DNA of 64,000 bases, from the NCBI GenBank assembly GCA_017607445.1, contig JAEVHH010000001.1:2480001-2544000 (forward strand), read 5' to 3'. Below the pieces are notes generated by a model. The model was not told the origin of the DNA. It saw only the letters and a program-made list of their open reading frames with translations, and made no database searches. The translations under genes and the position numbers were made by a program. Shown piece after piece: positions 1 through 13,069 of this stretch; within the stretch, counting starts at the first letter, position 1; the number at the start of each line of letters is the position of its first letter. This stretch comes from Histoplasma ohiense (lineage: Eukaryota; Ascomycota; Eurotiomycetes; Onygenales; Ajellomycetaceae).

Positions 1-2978
1 AGGAATTGTCCGAGAGACAGACCCCACATCTTTCGCGTGATCTTCTACACCGTCGTTTCTTTTGAAGCTTGCATCCACCTCCTCAACCCCCTCACATTCA
101 TTAGATGTTTCCAATGTGTCACTTGCCATATTCGCCTTTTCTTCACACTGCTTGGTGAGGTGGCCCTCCGGGTGAACCCAAGCTCCAATATTTTGCTTCT
201 TCTTAAAATGTTCGTTGTCAATATGATCAAATCTTTCGTCCCAAGCATCCATCCCCTCTTTTCGCAGCTGAATGAGTTTGCAACAGAACCCACACCAGAA
301 TTGGAACTGCCCATTACGACCGATCTCATTGTGTCTCGCGGTCTGCTTTGTCTGCTGGTCGTCAAGGAGGTGTTCGGATCGGAGGTGTTGATAGAATTTG
401 TCTTTTCTGTCGAAGAGACGGGCACAATCCGTGCGCCGCAAAGGGATAGCTTGAGGGAAATCCTCACGGTCTGGCCTTTCCATCAAGGTCTCATCTCTGC
501 TGGCTACGTTATTTCTCGTAGTATGCATTACTGGGCAACGCCAGCACCGGAGCTGGAAATGTTGGGTGTTCTCGTGACGCTTCCAGTCGTTTTTACTTCC
601 GAAACTCTTAAAGCACCTAGGATGAGTGCAGCCGTAGGGTCGAGAATGGCGCTTCTCGTGCTTCCTAGAGTTTACTCGTTAGCAATCAACGTCTTCAATC
701 AGGCAGGAGTGAAGAGAAAAAGCCAAACATACTTCAGGTCAGACAACCGCGCAGTCTCTCGCGTACATCCTTCATATCTACATACAAAAGTTTTCTTTCC
801 CCGGGGTCGCAAAGACTCATTCTTACTGGTCGTGGGAGTCTTTTCTGGAGACGGGACATCTTCATTTAGTCGAGATGCCTCCAAATGCTTTAGACTGGCC
901 TTGAGCAGCTCGCGTAGGGCGTTGTCCCTAGATTTCTTCGACCCGTTATTAAGTAGATCAACATAAGCAGGAAGGCTAGCTAATTGCAAAGCAGAAGCGG
1001 CGACATCGTCGCAGGTGAGCCCATTTCCTTTTCGTGGTTTCGCCGGTGTAGAGTTGGTTACGTCTCTTCCCAAAGCTTTGAACAAGCCTAATACGGCCTC
1101 TCTGACCGAATCAAAATAAGACGGTGGGAGGCCACCTTGGTTCTTTTTAGGAAAGGATAGTGAGGATTGTTTATGTCCACCGTCGGGTTCGGTAGACCTG
1201 CCAACACTTTGATGAAGCTCAATAATATCCCGAGAATTGTCCATATCCTCCTGAGACTTATCATGCTCGAGCAAAGGGTGGGATAAATCTTCTGTTGTAA
1301 CTTCCACAGACATGGGGTTGACATTGTCGTTGAAGGAGGAGTCGTTAGGATGGTTTCGTTGTCCAGACTGAATACCTTGTGGATACTTGGGGCTATTGAT
1401 AGGCATCCCATTACACTTGCTGACTGCCTCGAAGGTGTAAGACTGACGGTCGTCTAATTGGGCCGCCTCTGGAAGCGGACGAGGCCTATAGCTCTTTGGG
1501 TCTATGACCTCCTGCTGAGGTAAACAAGAGGGCAAGCTATGTACCGCTGACTTGTGCGGCTTTGACTCCTTCGTGGATTCGAACCAAGCATTAGACCTAA
1601 TCTATAGTCAATATGGTGTTGATGCAGTAGAAACCAAGGTTAGATCAGCGCAAAGAGGAAAAGAATAAAATCAGAGCTTACCGTGACAAAAGTTCAGTGG
1701 TATCCTCCTCCTTATGCATGCGGACAAGATGTTGTATGAAATTATCTTGGCGAGGCCAGATCTTCTCCTTTCTTGCACAGTGTTTCGCGAAACACTTAAA
1801 TTCCTTTAGCTTCCCATGCGTTGGCCCTATTCCATGAACGCTTTTCTTATGTCTCTCTAGATCATTGATTGTTCCGAAGCCCTTTTTCCGAGTGCAACTC
1901 GGTTCCGTGCAGGAGAAAGCTCTTTTATGACGCGTCATGTGCTTTCTAGAGGGGTACATATTAGCCAAATCATTTTTGATCGTATTATTGACGTCCAAGA
2001 AGGAAGGGCGGGATATAAATAAAAGTAAGTAAATTCGACTTGCTTTTTATCTGACTGGCATTTCCCCGTCCATCCACATTTAGCTTCATCGCATGAAAAT
2101 TGAGAAGTGTTTACTTGCGGCCTGGCCTCGACACTACCTTGCGCATCAGGTTGTTGGTGCTGGTGCTCACTACCAAAGACATATTGATTTGGCAATTGGG
2201 GGGAGACTTGTGGCGTGTTCCATGAGTGATCCATCATCTGTTGCTGGACAGGCTGGTTAACCGGAAAGGAGCTGATAACGGACGCAGTTGCTATGCTTGT
2301 GCCATAACCAGAGTCAGAAGCCGAATTGACGTTGGGCTGACTACCTATCTCGAACGACAATTGTCCAAAGTTATGCGGCATATTGGCATCAGGGCTATCA
2401 ATCCTTTGTCGTTTACTCTCAGGGCCTAAGGTCAAATCCTCTTGAACAACTCCCATCGTATTCCACGACACTTGGTTATCGGTGTTGAGATTCGCAGCGG
2501 AATGTTGTTCGAAAAGATTACCATCAAAGAATTCACAAGAAAACGGCCACGTTGGTGACGGGACCATATGTGAGCGCGAATCTGTTTCATAATGCACCAA
2601 CATTTGTACAGGTCCCAAATTAGTGAAGGGGAGCATGTCTACATGTGGAAAGGTATTCATGTCCATCCCCTCCTGGAAGGTGTCTCCATTATTCCAGGCC
2701 GAATCGTCATGTAGGGTATTTGTATTTAATGTATCCACGTCCGGAACCTGGGGAGAACGAAGACAATTATTAGTTAGCGCAATCACATGTATGATGCAAC
2801 ATAATGATACGTATAGCTCCACTTTGAAGGGAATCTATATAGGGAATACATGGCATTCTGAATATTACGAGTATAAACGTATTGTATTGAAAGGTAGAAA
2901 GGAAATATGTATAATCCGTACTGAGATAGGGAGCATCCTTTGCTCAAGCTGGTCAGGTAAATGATGGGTTTGATCCAT
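1..2978 (-). CDS. C2H2 zinc-finger transcription factor (3' end beyond window)
   Basis: Probable nuclear DNA-binding regulator, partial at its C-terminus. Five exons can be read: 2978-2922, 2747-2044, 1945-1682, 1596-733 and 664 to the edge, giving at least 851 residues in one frame. The first exon starts MDQTHHLPDQ. A Ser/Gln/Asn-rich arm is followed by a finger split by an intron (CDEAKCGWTGKC then KHMTRH), by CTEPSCTRKKGF and CFAKHCARKEKI fingers, then by a linker and a second cluster (CRYEGCTRE, CTHPRCFKSF, CARLFDRKDKFYQH). Near the edge is a WCGFC motif that I associate with this class of fungal C2H2 proteins. The intron after 2044 starts with GC (GCAAGT), not GT; only that junction restores the Cys-x4-Cys...His-x3-His spacing. 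The zinc-finger class is certain; target genes are unknown. Confidence 0.85.
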
Positions 2979-5698
2979 GACAACAATAGCTGCGCCTTAC
3001 AGGGCTAACACCAAAGGTTCTAGATCAAAATATAAGTGGAACAAGTATATTTCAAACAGTTCCAGAGGGATACGGCGTTATCTTTTCGCTTTTGGAAGCA
3101 AGAGAACGTGGCAGGAGGGTCTTAGCGGCTGTTTATAGTTGCAAACGCTGATATGAACAGATCGACGAATTGTGGAAAAAGACTATAATGCTAAACTTAT
3201 CGTGAAGGGACGGTAAAGAGTAACTATATGAAGGAGGAAAGCAGGATGAGTTGCCATAATAAATTAAATTTAAAAATAAAGAAATAGAAAAGGAGCGATC
3301 GAAGAGAGGGAAACTGAGGGAACCGAACGGGGACATATAAAAATAAAATCAAAGAAGGATTGACTCAGGGAAACGGACGAAGTGAAGCTTGAGACAAGAA
3401 ATATTAGAGCGCGGGCTAGTCACGGGTTTCCCTCCCGGCTTGAGATGGGAAGCGTAACAGGAAGCAAATTAAACGAGAGTCGGAATATTGCATCAATCCC
3501 GAGAGAGGGATCATGCATGAAAGTGCTTCCGAAGGAGAAGACAAGTGAAAGTCAGGGTACGCTGGCAGTGTTTCAACAAATAATGTGCTTACGCCTGTGC
3601 GGAAGTCAAAAGTGCAGAGGTTTGAGCCCTCTAAAACGCAATCCTAATTGGCATTCCCGGGTTTGATGTTCTGTCTTCGTGGTACCCGTCCGGCAAACTC
3701 GACGTGGCGGTGTAAGAAGGGAGTTTTCAGAAGGGAGAAAAGGGAAAACAAGACAAAATTCTGCTCGGGTTCCGCAGCTCGTTCCCATTGACTACCCTTC
3801 AGATCATCATCGGCGCCAGGTCCCGGTGGCAGATCCTGATGACAGGATATGGAAGCGAAACAAGCATAGAGAAAAAGCAAAGAGAAAGGATGTGAAGAGT
3901 TTGGCGCTGAAGGTAGAATCGATGGGTATCAAGCAAACGACATGCAATCTAAAAGTCAATAAGTAAAGATAAAGAAGATAAAAAAGATGAAGATAACGGC
4001 TGAGTGTATATGCAGGTGACTGATTGGCAGAATCCACCTGGTGAGGAATTAGTTCGTTCTCTCCCCAAGTGGTAAGGAGAAGAGAAACATCGAAAAAAAA
4101 AAAAAAAAGCAAAAACGAAAAGTCCGGTTTTGGTTCAAGGGTTCGAGCAAATAGGATGGCCGCAGAGTTGGGCGCCAGCTCGAAATGCTCTACAAAACTC
4201 ATGGATGAGGAGGCACAGGGAAGCGAACTCAGTCCTGCGGGCCCATCGGCGTGCAGGCCGTGATTGAGCGTCAAGCACCGGCAACAGTGGCCGAGCCCCG
4301 TCGATGTTGATTGGAGGAGGCCTTGCCATTTGGAAAGCGCATGACATGCAGAAAATGCCAGCAGTCGGCGCCCCTTTGACCCTGACAGGCGGTGGCAGAC
4401 GCAGCGGTGGCTGATCGGACGTTGATGTGGATGCGGATGGAGTTCAGGTGTTGAGCCTCAAATCGGCCTCCGTGACAGCGCCCATACGGCACCATAACAG
4501 CACACCAGGGGATGCTGTTGCGTATTATTACCACCGCATGACGATACAGTCGCTGTGCTGCCTGACGACCACCCAGCGCTAGTCCCGATCGGGCGCCGCT
4601 AGGGCAGCAGCAGCCCAGAGCCAACCAAACCGCAGCCCTATCTCGAGAGTCGTCAGGAGCGAATGATGAAGGGCGCTGGCGGGGAGGTGGCTGTCGGGGA
4701 TGGCGGGAGATCGATTCCTCGGGGGTCGTATGCGTCGCAGAACCATCACCCTTTGATACATCTGGGGATCAGTCTTCGCGGAACATTTCTGGAAAACACT
4801 GACTGCAACCGTTCGCCACGATGATCATTCTGAAGTTTTCTGGTTCATCGTTCTATCTAACTCCGTTGTTACTTTCTGAGTTCTGGCGCACGGTTCTCTT
4901 CTCGATGTTTGGGCACCTTATTCTTCCAAATCGGGCCCGGAAAGGGATCCCGTTGGCGCAGACAACAGATGGAAGATATACCGTGGGCGAAGGAAGAGAA
5001 ATCCGCTCCAATACCCTCTCATCTTCCTCCAGATAGGAGCGGCATACCAGAGCTGATGGACGGAAAGAAAAAGGCTGATTGAATTCATCAAATTCATGTT
5101 CGTTTCTAAAACGAATAATACAGCGGCATTAATACCAGGGCAGTCGAAATTCGTGACTGTATAAACAAATACGCTAATTCCAAGGCACATTTCACAATAT
5201 TTTAGAATAAACAGTAAAGTAAACGCAAAAACAATTGGTTTGAGGGTGGAAATGCGGTCATTTTACTGATAACAAGTCATTACGTGGATGGTGTATCGAT
5301 TGAGACCGATTAACAGAAGTTGCAGGAAAAGTGAATCAAAAAGAGTAAAACCACAAGTATACCAATGATACGAAAAAAAAAAGGAGAAGAAAAGCAAAAG
5401 AAGAAAAGCAAAAGAAGAAAAGAAAAGAAAGAAAACATCACGAAGTAGGCTCTACGTGCAGCATACCAGACGTGAGGAAACATTCATAGGCTAAACCCTA
5501 GAGATGAAAAAAGAGGGCAAACGTAAACAAAGCAGAAACCAGACCTCTTCAAACAGAATCAGAACAAGTGGCGAAAGAAATAAAAAGAAACGCAAGAACG
5601 AAAAGTGAACATGAAAAGAGAAACGAAACAAACAGGAAACGTTCAATGACACCGCTTCGTAGAATGAAGGGCCGTTATTAGTCCAATCCTACACATCA
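2979..5698. other. Intergenic: promoter of left C2H2 gene and 3' region of the next
   Basis: No open frame here has codon use, splice signals or motifs I can support; the frames present are short and overlap on both strands. The left part should hold the promoter of the gene starting at 2978 and the right part the 3' end of the gene stopping at 5699. About 5370-5450 is a purine-rich AAGAAAAG-type low-complexity run. Nothing else stands out. Confidence 0.5.
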
Positions 5699-8600
5699 TC
5701 ACTGGCTCTGATAGTGATATGGTCCGCCGCGGTGTTGGCCAAAGCCTTCCGACTGGCCTGCGGGATCGGTATCAGGTCCTGAAACCACTGGATACTGCAC
5801 AGTAACTGCGATGTCATTGAAGTTCATTACCCCTGACGAATCTATCCCACCTCGACTTTGTTGATAGACATATCCGGCATGCTCAACTGGTGATGTATAC
5901 ATTTGCTGCTGATTACCATACGCGGTGCTGCTGGAGGCGACCGCTGACGCATCCATGCTGTATACCGTCTCTCCAACCGGCGCTTGGACCGTGTCCGAAA
6001 TAGGTGACTCTAGCCTCCGCGACACGGCGTTATACAGGGGCGGATATGTAGCGGAAGTATGGTGAGAGCTGAATTGTTGTTGCCCTGCTCTAGTTGTAAC
6101 CGGGTACACGTTTTGCTGCTCACCAACCGACGGCGACGTTGGCCGTGGATAGGGTGAGAGATTGTACCTCTGTCCGCCAGCTGAGATTGACCTCCCTCCC
6201 ATTCTCAGTGATACAGCAGTCAGCTCATTCTGCACGGTATGCATCTGGAGATGGTCGACTACCAGAGGAGATTGCGCGGTTGCATAACTTTCCGTATTTT
6301 GTGCCGTTGAATTGGACAAAGTTGAGCGGCCAACACTAGTTCTGGGTGCCTGCTCTAATTGGAAGGGGTTTCGGAAATTCCCTGTACCTGGAAGGGGACT
6401 CATTGCTGGTGACTGGCCACTTTCGACTTTCGGACAGGGAGGGTAGCTTCCTAGCTCGATGGGGCTGACAGGAGTATCAGCACATATTGTCCGCTGTTTG
6501 ACAAGGCCTAGGATTGGCATGGCGATTTGCTCCATGTGCTTTGCCATGTGCACGGAGAGCTTCTTCCAACTGTTGCAGACATTGTCACAGAATCGGCATG
6601 GCTCATCCTTTGGTTGCTTGGAAGTAACATGATGACATTCTTCAACCAACTTCCACACATGCTCTACTTCCTGGTCAGGAATTGAGATTTGCTGGTTATC
6701 CATCTTCTTCGCTGCTCCTTTACCGTTCCCACTGCCGCGGCCTCTAGAAATTTTAGCTTTTGGTTCGGGCATTTTATGTTCCCGAACGAGATGTTGCACA
6801 AAGTTATCTTTCCGATAGCACCTGTGCGAACAGTCCTGCATGTTGCAGGTCCACCACTCCAACTGTCTATGTCTCTCGCTCTCGTGCCGCACCCAGTCTG
6901 CCTTTCTCTTAAAGGATTTCGGCTCTGTACAGTCGGGAAATGTACAAGTAAAAGGCATGATGTCCTCATGAACATGTTTTGTCCAGTCGGATGGTTTCTG
7001 GAACGCTTTTACCTTAAAGCAAAGATAACATTCGAATTGAGCGGGGAGACGTTTAACCGGTGGCAGAGGAACTCCATTGGGAAAAAGTGCAGCAGTTACA
7101 GTTCCTTCGCCAAAGCTGCTCATATCCCCGTCTGGATTGGCTGAGCTGGTTATTTGGAACTGCGCGCAAGTGGTGTCTGGATCTTTCGAACTAATTCTAG
7201 GTGGGAGCATGGTGGCTTCGCCTCCCTGCTCAAAGCAATGTTCGCCTGAGGTGCAATTTTGCATGTTCACTGCTTGAACATGTTGCAATTTAAGTTCAAC
7301 GAGTTTTTTATATCGACGTAACTGCTCTTGGGCGAATCGCTCGATCAATGCTGGGGACTTAAGTCTTGGATTGAGCTGTTGAATCTGGGTTTTGAAGCCA
7401 TCGAGCGTTGGAACAATAGGATCCGTTCGGATAGCGAAGTCCATGGTAACGCCCTTATCGCCCATCGGCTCGTCTTCATCATCCTCATCCTCCTCGTCGT
7501 CAAGTTGCCCCTTTCCTGACATGGGACTAGGCGCAAGAGCTTTGTCTTGACGCGGGGAAGCAAGGGTAGGAACTGGAGGACCACCAAAGTTTGTCATTAA
7601 TTCAAGCAACCCGCCGGATACAGGTGACTTTGAAGTTTTCGAGAGATCGCTTTTGCTGCGACTACGTCTCATGAAATTATTCCAGGGGCTCGATGATGCA
7701 CTAGGAGAGGGCACTCCGACTGGTCCACCACCACCGACGGCTGCAATCTGTCCAGTCATAGCCAAAACAAGGCCTTCAGTTGTCAACGGAGATTTGGGAG
7801 GGCGGCTAAAACCAGGTTTCTTTTGCGGTAAAACTGAGCTGGTTAACCCTCCTTCCTTTGAGTCTTTGTTCTTCTGCTTATCGACGGATTCTGTTCCTGG
7901 CTGTTGTTGCGCAGATTCGGCTAGCTTACGTTTCGCGTTGCTGTTGCTCCTTTTAGGTAAAAGTTTGTTCGTGTGTTTGAAAATGCTATTCCGCCTAGTG
8001 TGCTTCTTTTCTTTATCGACATATGAAGGATTGAAGGAACCATTGGCTGCATGTAAGCTACGCATATCTGATTCACTCATTCTTCGCGTGGTGCCCCATG
8101 TGGCAGCACGCGATGCAGTTTCAATATTTTCAGCAGCACGCCCGAATCTCGATATCGCAGCATTCGAGGTCGACGGTTGATGTCTAGTATCGCCGATCCG
8201 AGGGTTTCTAAGTTGGTCTTGCCAGGGTCGAGCTCTGATAAACTGTCGGGGCAATGGCTCCGCATTCTGAGCTTCATCATCGTTGGTAACTGGAGGGAAA
8301 TACCCTCCGGACAGTTCGACTCGAGAATCTAGATCCACTTTGGCCGGGGGCGTCTCTGGGATTTTGCTTGAAGCATCGGAGTCATTGTCGTCCTCTATAT
8401 CTTCTAACCCGCTGTCCTCATCGATTAAAACACCGGGCCCAGGGATTTTAGAATCATCAAGGAATTGCTGGTGGGTGGCTACCGGATCTCCAGTGCTTTT
8501 TGCTCTGCGACGAAATGTCACCAATTTGTTTCTTCTGCTAGGCCTACGGCCAATAGCACCATTATCCTGGACCTCGCTATTAACCTCGCTGACAGACAAC

Positions 8601-9644
8601 CACTGTTCTACATCCGCGTTCTTTTGCTCTCTTTTTCGTTGCTCCATCATTTCTTTGGGGCTTGGCACGTAGATGTCACCTCTGCAAGCAGGATCAAGTC
8701 CTGTTTGTCCCGTGGAGGAGCTGGCGACCCATGACCCATCGTCCGCACGAAATGACGGTGGAGGAACTGAAATAGACCTGTACTGTGAGCCTACGTAGTG
8801 GCTATCGTCAATGTCATCGTAGTCATACTCGTGCTTGTTGCCTGTTGGCGAAAGATGGGAAGACGATATTGTAGGTCGACCCCTTTTGTCCGACCTCTGT
8901 TCCGTTGGGTCATCGCCCCTGGAAGGAGAGTCGCCTCGGGTATAGCTCGATACCTTAACAATCGGACTCGTAGGTTGATCTCTATGAGAAAAGGTGCTAA
9001 CCTCAAGCGTATCACTGCACGGGCTGGCTGTCGTAAGCGTTGGTGTATGTTGAAACCGATGGGTATGAATATCCATTCTTGAAGGCCGGTGTGCCTTGTC
9101 TCTTCCGTCATTCATACCAGAGAGGTCCATATTTTGGGAGTCAGATGGGGGACTGGGAGTGTTTGTAAGGCCCGGGCTCAAAAGTTGAGACGCTGTTAAT
9201 GTTGTTGTGTCTAATTTTTGCTCATTGCTTTGCCCTGAAGGCTCGTTATCCTGTGGATTGTAGTGTTGTAGGGCTTCAGAACCTGGTAATGTAAGTGGCT
9301 CGGATTCGGGATTGAAGCCGAATTCTGGCTCTAAGAAGAAGGGGTCGTCAATTTCGGGAGATCCGTAGGAACTAAAATCACTGTATCCGTTCTCAGCGTA
9401 ATCGGAGGGGCTTAAGAAATCCTGGTGGGATGTAGGAGACTGAACGTTGCTCGAGGGATTGGTATTTGGCCGCGTATATGCGGTGCCACCCTTTGAGCCG
9501 CTTGGGAGGTGGATATTATTTGGAGATACTGGCAATGAGCCGTGGAAATCCTCCCCTGATAATTGTCCGTTATGGTGATGGCTTTCTAATTCAGAAAGGT
9601 TTACCGTTGCTGTTTCACCATGTGGACGGAGTGATAATTGCTCG

Positions 9645-9682
<38 letters not shown>

Positions 9683-9787
9683 AGAAGGGTTCGGGAGAAA
9701 AGGGTCACTGTAGATTTGAGCTTTGAACGCAGAGAGATTCGGAGACTGATTTTCGATAGATCGTGGAGATGAAGTTGCTGTCGACAT
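5699..9787 (-). CDS. Large C2H2 zinc-finger transcription factor, intronless
   Basis: Probable nuclear transcription factor of 1362 residues in a single exon. The start is the ATG at 9787 (MSTATSSPRS), with A at -3; the open frame continues upstream to 9853 but there begins with GTG. A 13-Asn run lies at about residues 36-48, followed by a long disordered Ser/Pro/Asp-rich arm with an acidic DDEEDEDDEDE stretch. The finger cluster begins near residue 916: CYLCFKVKAF, CTFPDCTEPKSF, WWTCNMQDCSHRCYRKDNF. A further CRFCDNVCNSW...HMAKH finger follows near residue 1062. The tail is Gln/Ser/Tyr rich. The NFVQHLVREHK motif resembles NFIQHLVRMHK in the neighbouring C2H2 gene at 1-2978, so the two may be distant relatives. 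The class is secure, the regulon unknown. Confidence 0.9.
9639..9680 (+). repeat. GTT/AAC trinucleotide run coding poly-Asn
   Basis: A perfect run of TTG/GTT triplets on the plus strand encodes the 13-residue Asn tract of the minus-strand C2H2 protein. Such tracts are length-variable between isolates. Confidence 0.9.
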
Positions 9788-12700
9788 AGTTTGTAAAGAA
9801 TAGCAGTCTGGAAAATGAACGGGATGAATAATTGGCCGATACCTGACTGACACCGAGGTGGACGGTAGAGGAGGAAATCACAAACTGTGGGAATATGAGA
9901 GGATATTAAATTGTGATCTCGTATTCCACGTTGAAGCAGCAGCTTCCTGTCAGCTCACAGACGACGTTATAGGTCAAATCTATGAGTTGATCAAGAGGTA
10001 AAGGCAGACTGCCGCTGTTGTTGACCACCTTTACATTCCAGCCAAGCTACTAACTGTTCGCTGGGAGGTCTGGGAGGTTGCGACGCAAAGGGATTCAGAT
10101 ATAACCTTCCTGCGAAACCGGAAGTGGAAAATTGTGCGATTATTTGGATTTCTTGGGGTCAAGGTGCGGTCCCTTGTTGGTTACCGTTCGAGGAGCCGAG
10201 TTGCGGTTGTTGGAAGCCCCGCAACTGGGAACATAGAGATGGAGGGGAGCTGTGGGGATTTTCAGACTATTTCAATTGCGTGGGCATCTGGCTTGAGGGC
10301 AATAGGCAATTAAAACGGATGCTTTCGAAAACTTACTGCGCAGAGCTGGTGGAGGAAGGGGATTGTAAAGTCAAACGGGGGTTAGAGCATGGATACACGC
10401 TGGAAAGTTGGTAATCGGAGCCTCTCAAAGCCATGAGAAGAGGGAGTGCAGAAGAGGTTCCTGCGCCGAGACGGACATGGCGCAGTCTGCGGCTGATTAG
10501 ATGAAAGCCTGCCGATTGACCTTGAGGCTTGACTGTAGTCTGCCGTGGGACAGTAGCCAATTGCAGCCGCACTCTCCCTCGGCCTTATTCCAACAATCCA
10601 TGCATGACTTTTTAATTGGAGCGCGAGATTTTGGGTGGACGTGCGTTTTCGATCTAATACTTCCCAGGAAAACGGGAACACTGAACATTAACAGTGTATT
10701 GTTGAAGAAATTCCAAAGTGGATAACGGCGTATGACAACTTTCCGCGCATACCTGCATGCCATAGAGAGCGAAAGAAAAGCTTGAGGCTTAGTGGAGGGA
10801 GCCCCAGTTAGAGAATCCTGGCCCAAAAACAAGCCCGATTGTCATTATGATTGAAGCGCGGCCCCAAATCAAGCCGAAAATTGTCAAGCTCGAACCCTAT
10901 TGCTGGGCTCCTCGCGGGGCAGAAACCACTGCAAGCTTGGATGACCCTGCCAGCTTATGAATTGAATATTAAGAATAAATTAATCAATCATTCGTGATTC
11001 AAACAGTAAGCAATATGGACATCTTTGGAGAATCCAAATTCGTGGACATGACAATAAAGTCGCTGAGAGGGGTCCACATATCACACAATTTCAACAGGCC
11101 AGGAGCCAACTTGTTGGTGCAACAGGAGACCGGTTCATCCCTGGTGGACACATCAATGTTCCTCATTATTATCGTCATTCCTTTCTGCATTCTGTCGAGT
11201 GTTCAGCCACACACCCCATGGGGGATTGAAGTAAAACTCTTCCTGGAGTATTTGCCCCCACAAAACAGAAATTGGCCCCCCCAATTTCGCTCAAACTGGT
11301 GAAGCCAAGGCAGAACCACTCCACACAGCACGGGATGAAGTCATGGGCATGTCCTGGTCGTTGAGAAGCTCAGTCCTTGTTCTTTGTGCTGCCCTTTCTT
11401 TTCTGTGTTTGATACCCAATGGCTTCTTTACAGGAAGAAAACATTGTTGTCGTTGACGTCGAGCTTCCCCTTTTGGGACAACACGACCATCATTAGGGCA
11501 TAGGGCAAGGGCAGAGGGCAAAGGTTCATTCTCAGCACCAGGTCGAGCTACCTGCACACACTCTTTTCAGAGAGCAAATCTTCCTTTCTTCCCTTGTCCA
11601 TCTTGAAATACAAACTACGTCATGGCATGAAAGCTATTGAGTGGTGCGATGCCACCCCGAAAATTTTCAAGCCCTCTCCAAGCATAATGTCTGTGCTTCT
11701 AAAATGGCGGAGAGCCCAATGGAGGATGCTCCACGGAACATCCATTATGCTAAGCCTTTTCGATTAACACGAAAAATTTCGCCTAGTCAAATCCGCCTGT
11801 TCGTGCTTGCGCCTAGTCCTGCCAGTCAAGTTGACAACCAAGCAATTGGACGAATGGGGCTGTGCCAAAATGCGAAGCAAGCTTGCACCGACAACAGAGA
11901 GTAGTAGAAAACCTGAGCTTTACCGATAGCTCACAATAACATGCAGATGCAGCTACGTCATAAATTATATATCTCCAACCTTGATCCATCGTCATAACTC
12001 TACAAGCCATCAATCATAAGGATGTCAGCGGAGAAACGCCTGACTGTGGTCATGCCAGCAAATTCGGTCGCTCCATCAGATCAGACTTACTCTCTACTCA
12101 ACCATCTAACCATCTTAAACCCTTCTAAAAAAAAAAATATGCTCAACAACAGTGATTGTGGCACAGAGGTTGGGTTTTCAGTTTGCAGGCTCCAGGCTGC
12201 CAATGTCCATGTGTCCCCAACAAAAGTGAAATTTTTTGGCATCTGACTCCGTTTACGACTGACAGGGATTCTGTTGAAAAGCTTAGGGCGGATAAAGTCA
12301 TGGTTATTCCAGGTGGAAAACGGATGCAGTTATGGTTGAATAGAATAGCGAAATGCTGTGTGTTATATTTCTGGTGAGCGAAATGGATTGTGGGTAATCA
12401 GGAATAAAAATAAACCAAAAGGATTTTGAGAAGTAAAGGCTTGATACCAGATCAAAGGAGAACATAAATAAAAGGAATGAAAGTCCATGCTCATTGCAAC
12501 ATTTCACGGAAAACTCAAGGCACAATTAAAGGAAATAAGATGCTAATTCCAAGAAACAACTCTGGGATGTTGGGTAAAAACCAGATTAGAAGAAGAGACA
12601 AAAATGATTGAAAGTGAATAAAGAATTGAAATAAATGAAAGACAAATATTATTACTGGAAACCAGAACATGATAGGCTATGCATCGCTAATTTCGTCAAA

Positions 12701-13069
12701 TGTATGAATGAAATACAACAAGAACTTGTGGCAGAAAAAAATCCGACAAAACCAGACGATGATGAAAAACCCCATTATACAACAATGCCATCTATCATCA
12801 CCGTTACAGGATCTTACAAAATCATATGTAGAGGATGTAAAAGAAAGAAAAGAGCAAAGAGAAAGTGAGCACATCGGGGAAGAAAGCAAGAAAAGAGAAG
12901 GGAATGAGATGTTTAGGGGATTAAGAAGCGAAAATGAAACGCAAAAAATTCAATGAAATCAAAAGAGGGGCTTCTGGAGGAAAACTGCAAAGTGGGAAGT
13001 GGGAAACTTTGTGTGAAAAATTCGCATAGGCAAAAGGAGAAGGGAGAAAATGGTGCAGTTGACGACTGG
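9788..13069. other. Long intergenic region upstream of the 9787 C2H2 gene
   Basis: About 3.3 kb with no gene I can support. The left side should be the 5' UTR and promoter of the C2H2 gene, and the right side the 3' flank of the coiled-coil gene ending at 13070. Frames of 60-111 codons occur on both strands but overlap each other and show no motif. Long promoters are common for fungal regulators. Confidence 0.5.

Noticed and set aside
37..966. 309-codon plus-strand frame at the left edge
   Set aside because: It is antisense to the last exons of the C2H2 gene, whose fingers and splice sites are clear on the minus strand.
1571..1590. GGTTCGAATCC on the minus strand, like a tRNA T-loop
   Set aside because: It lies in coding sequence of the C2H2 gene and no cloverleaf can be built around it.
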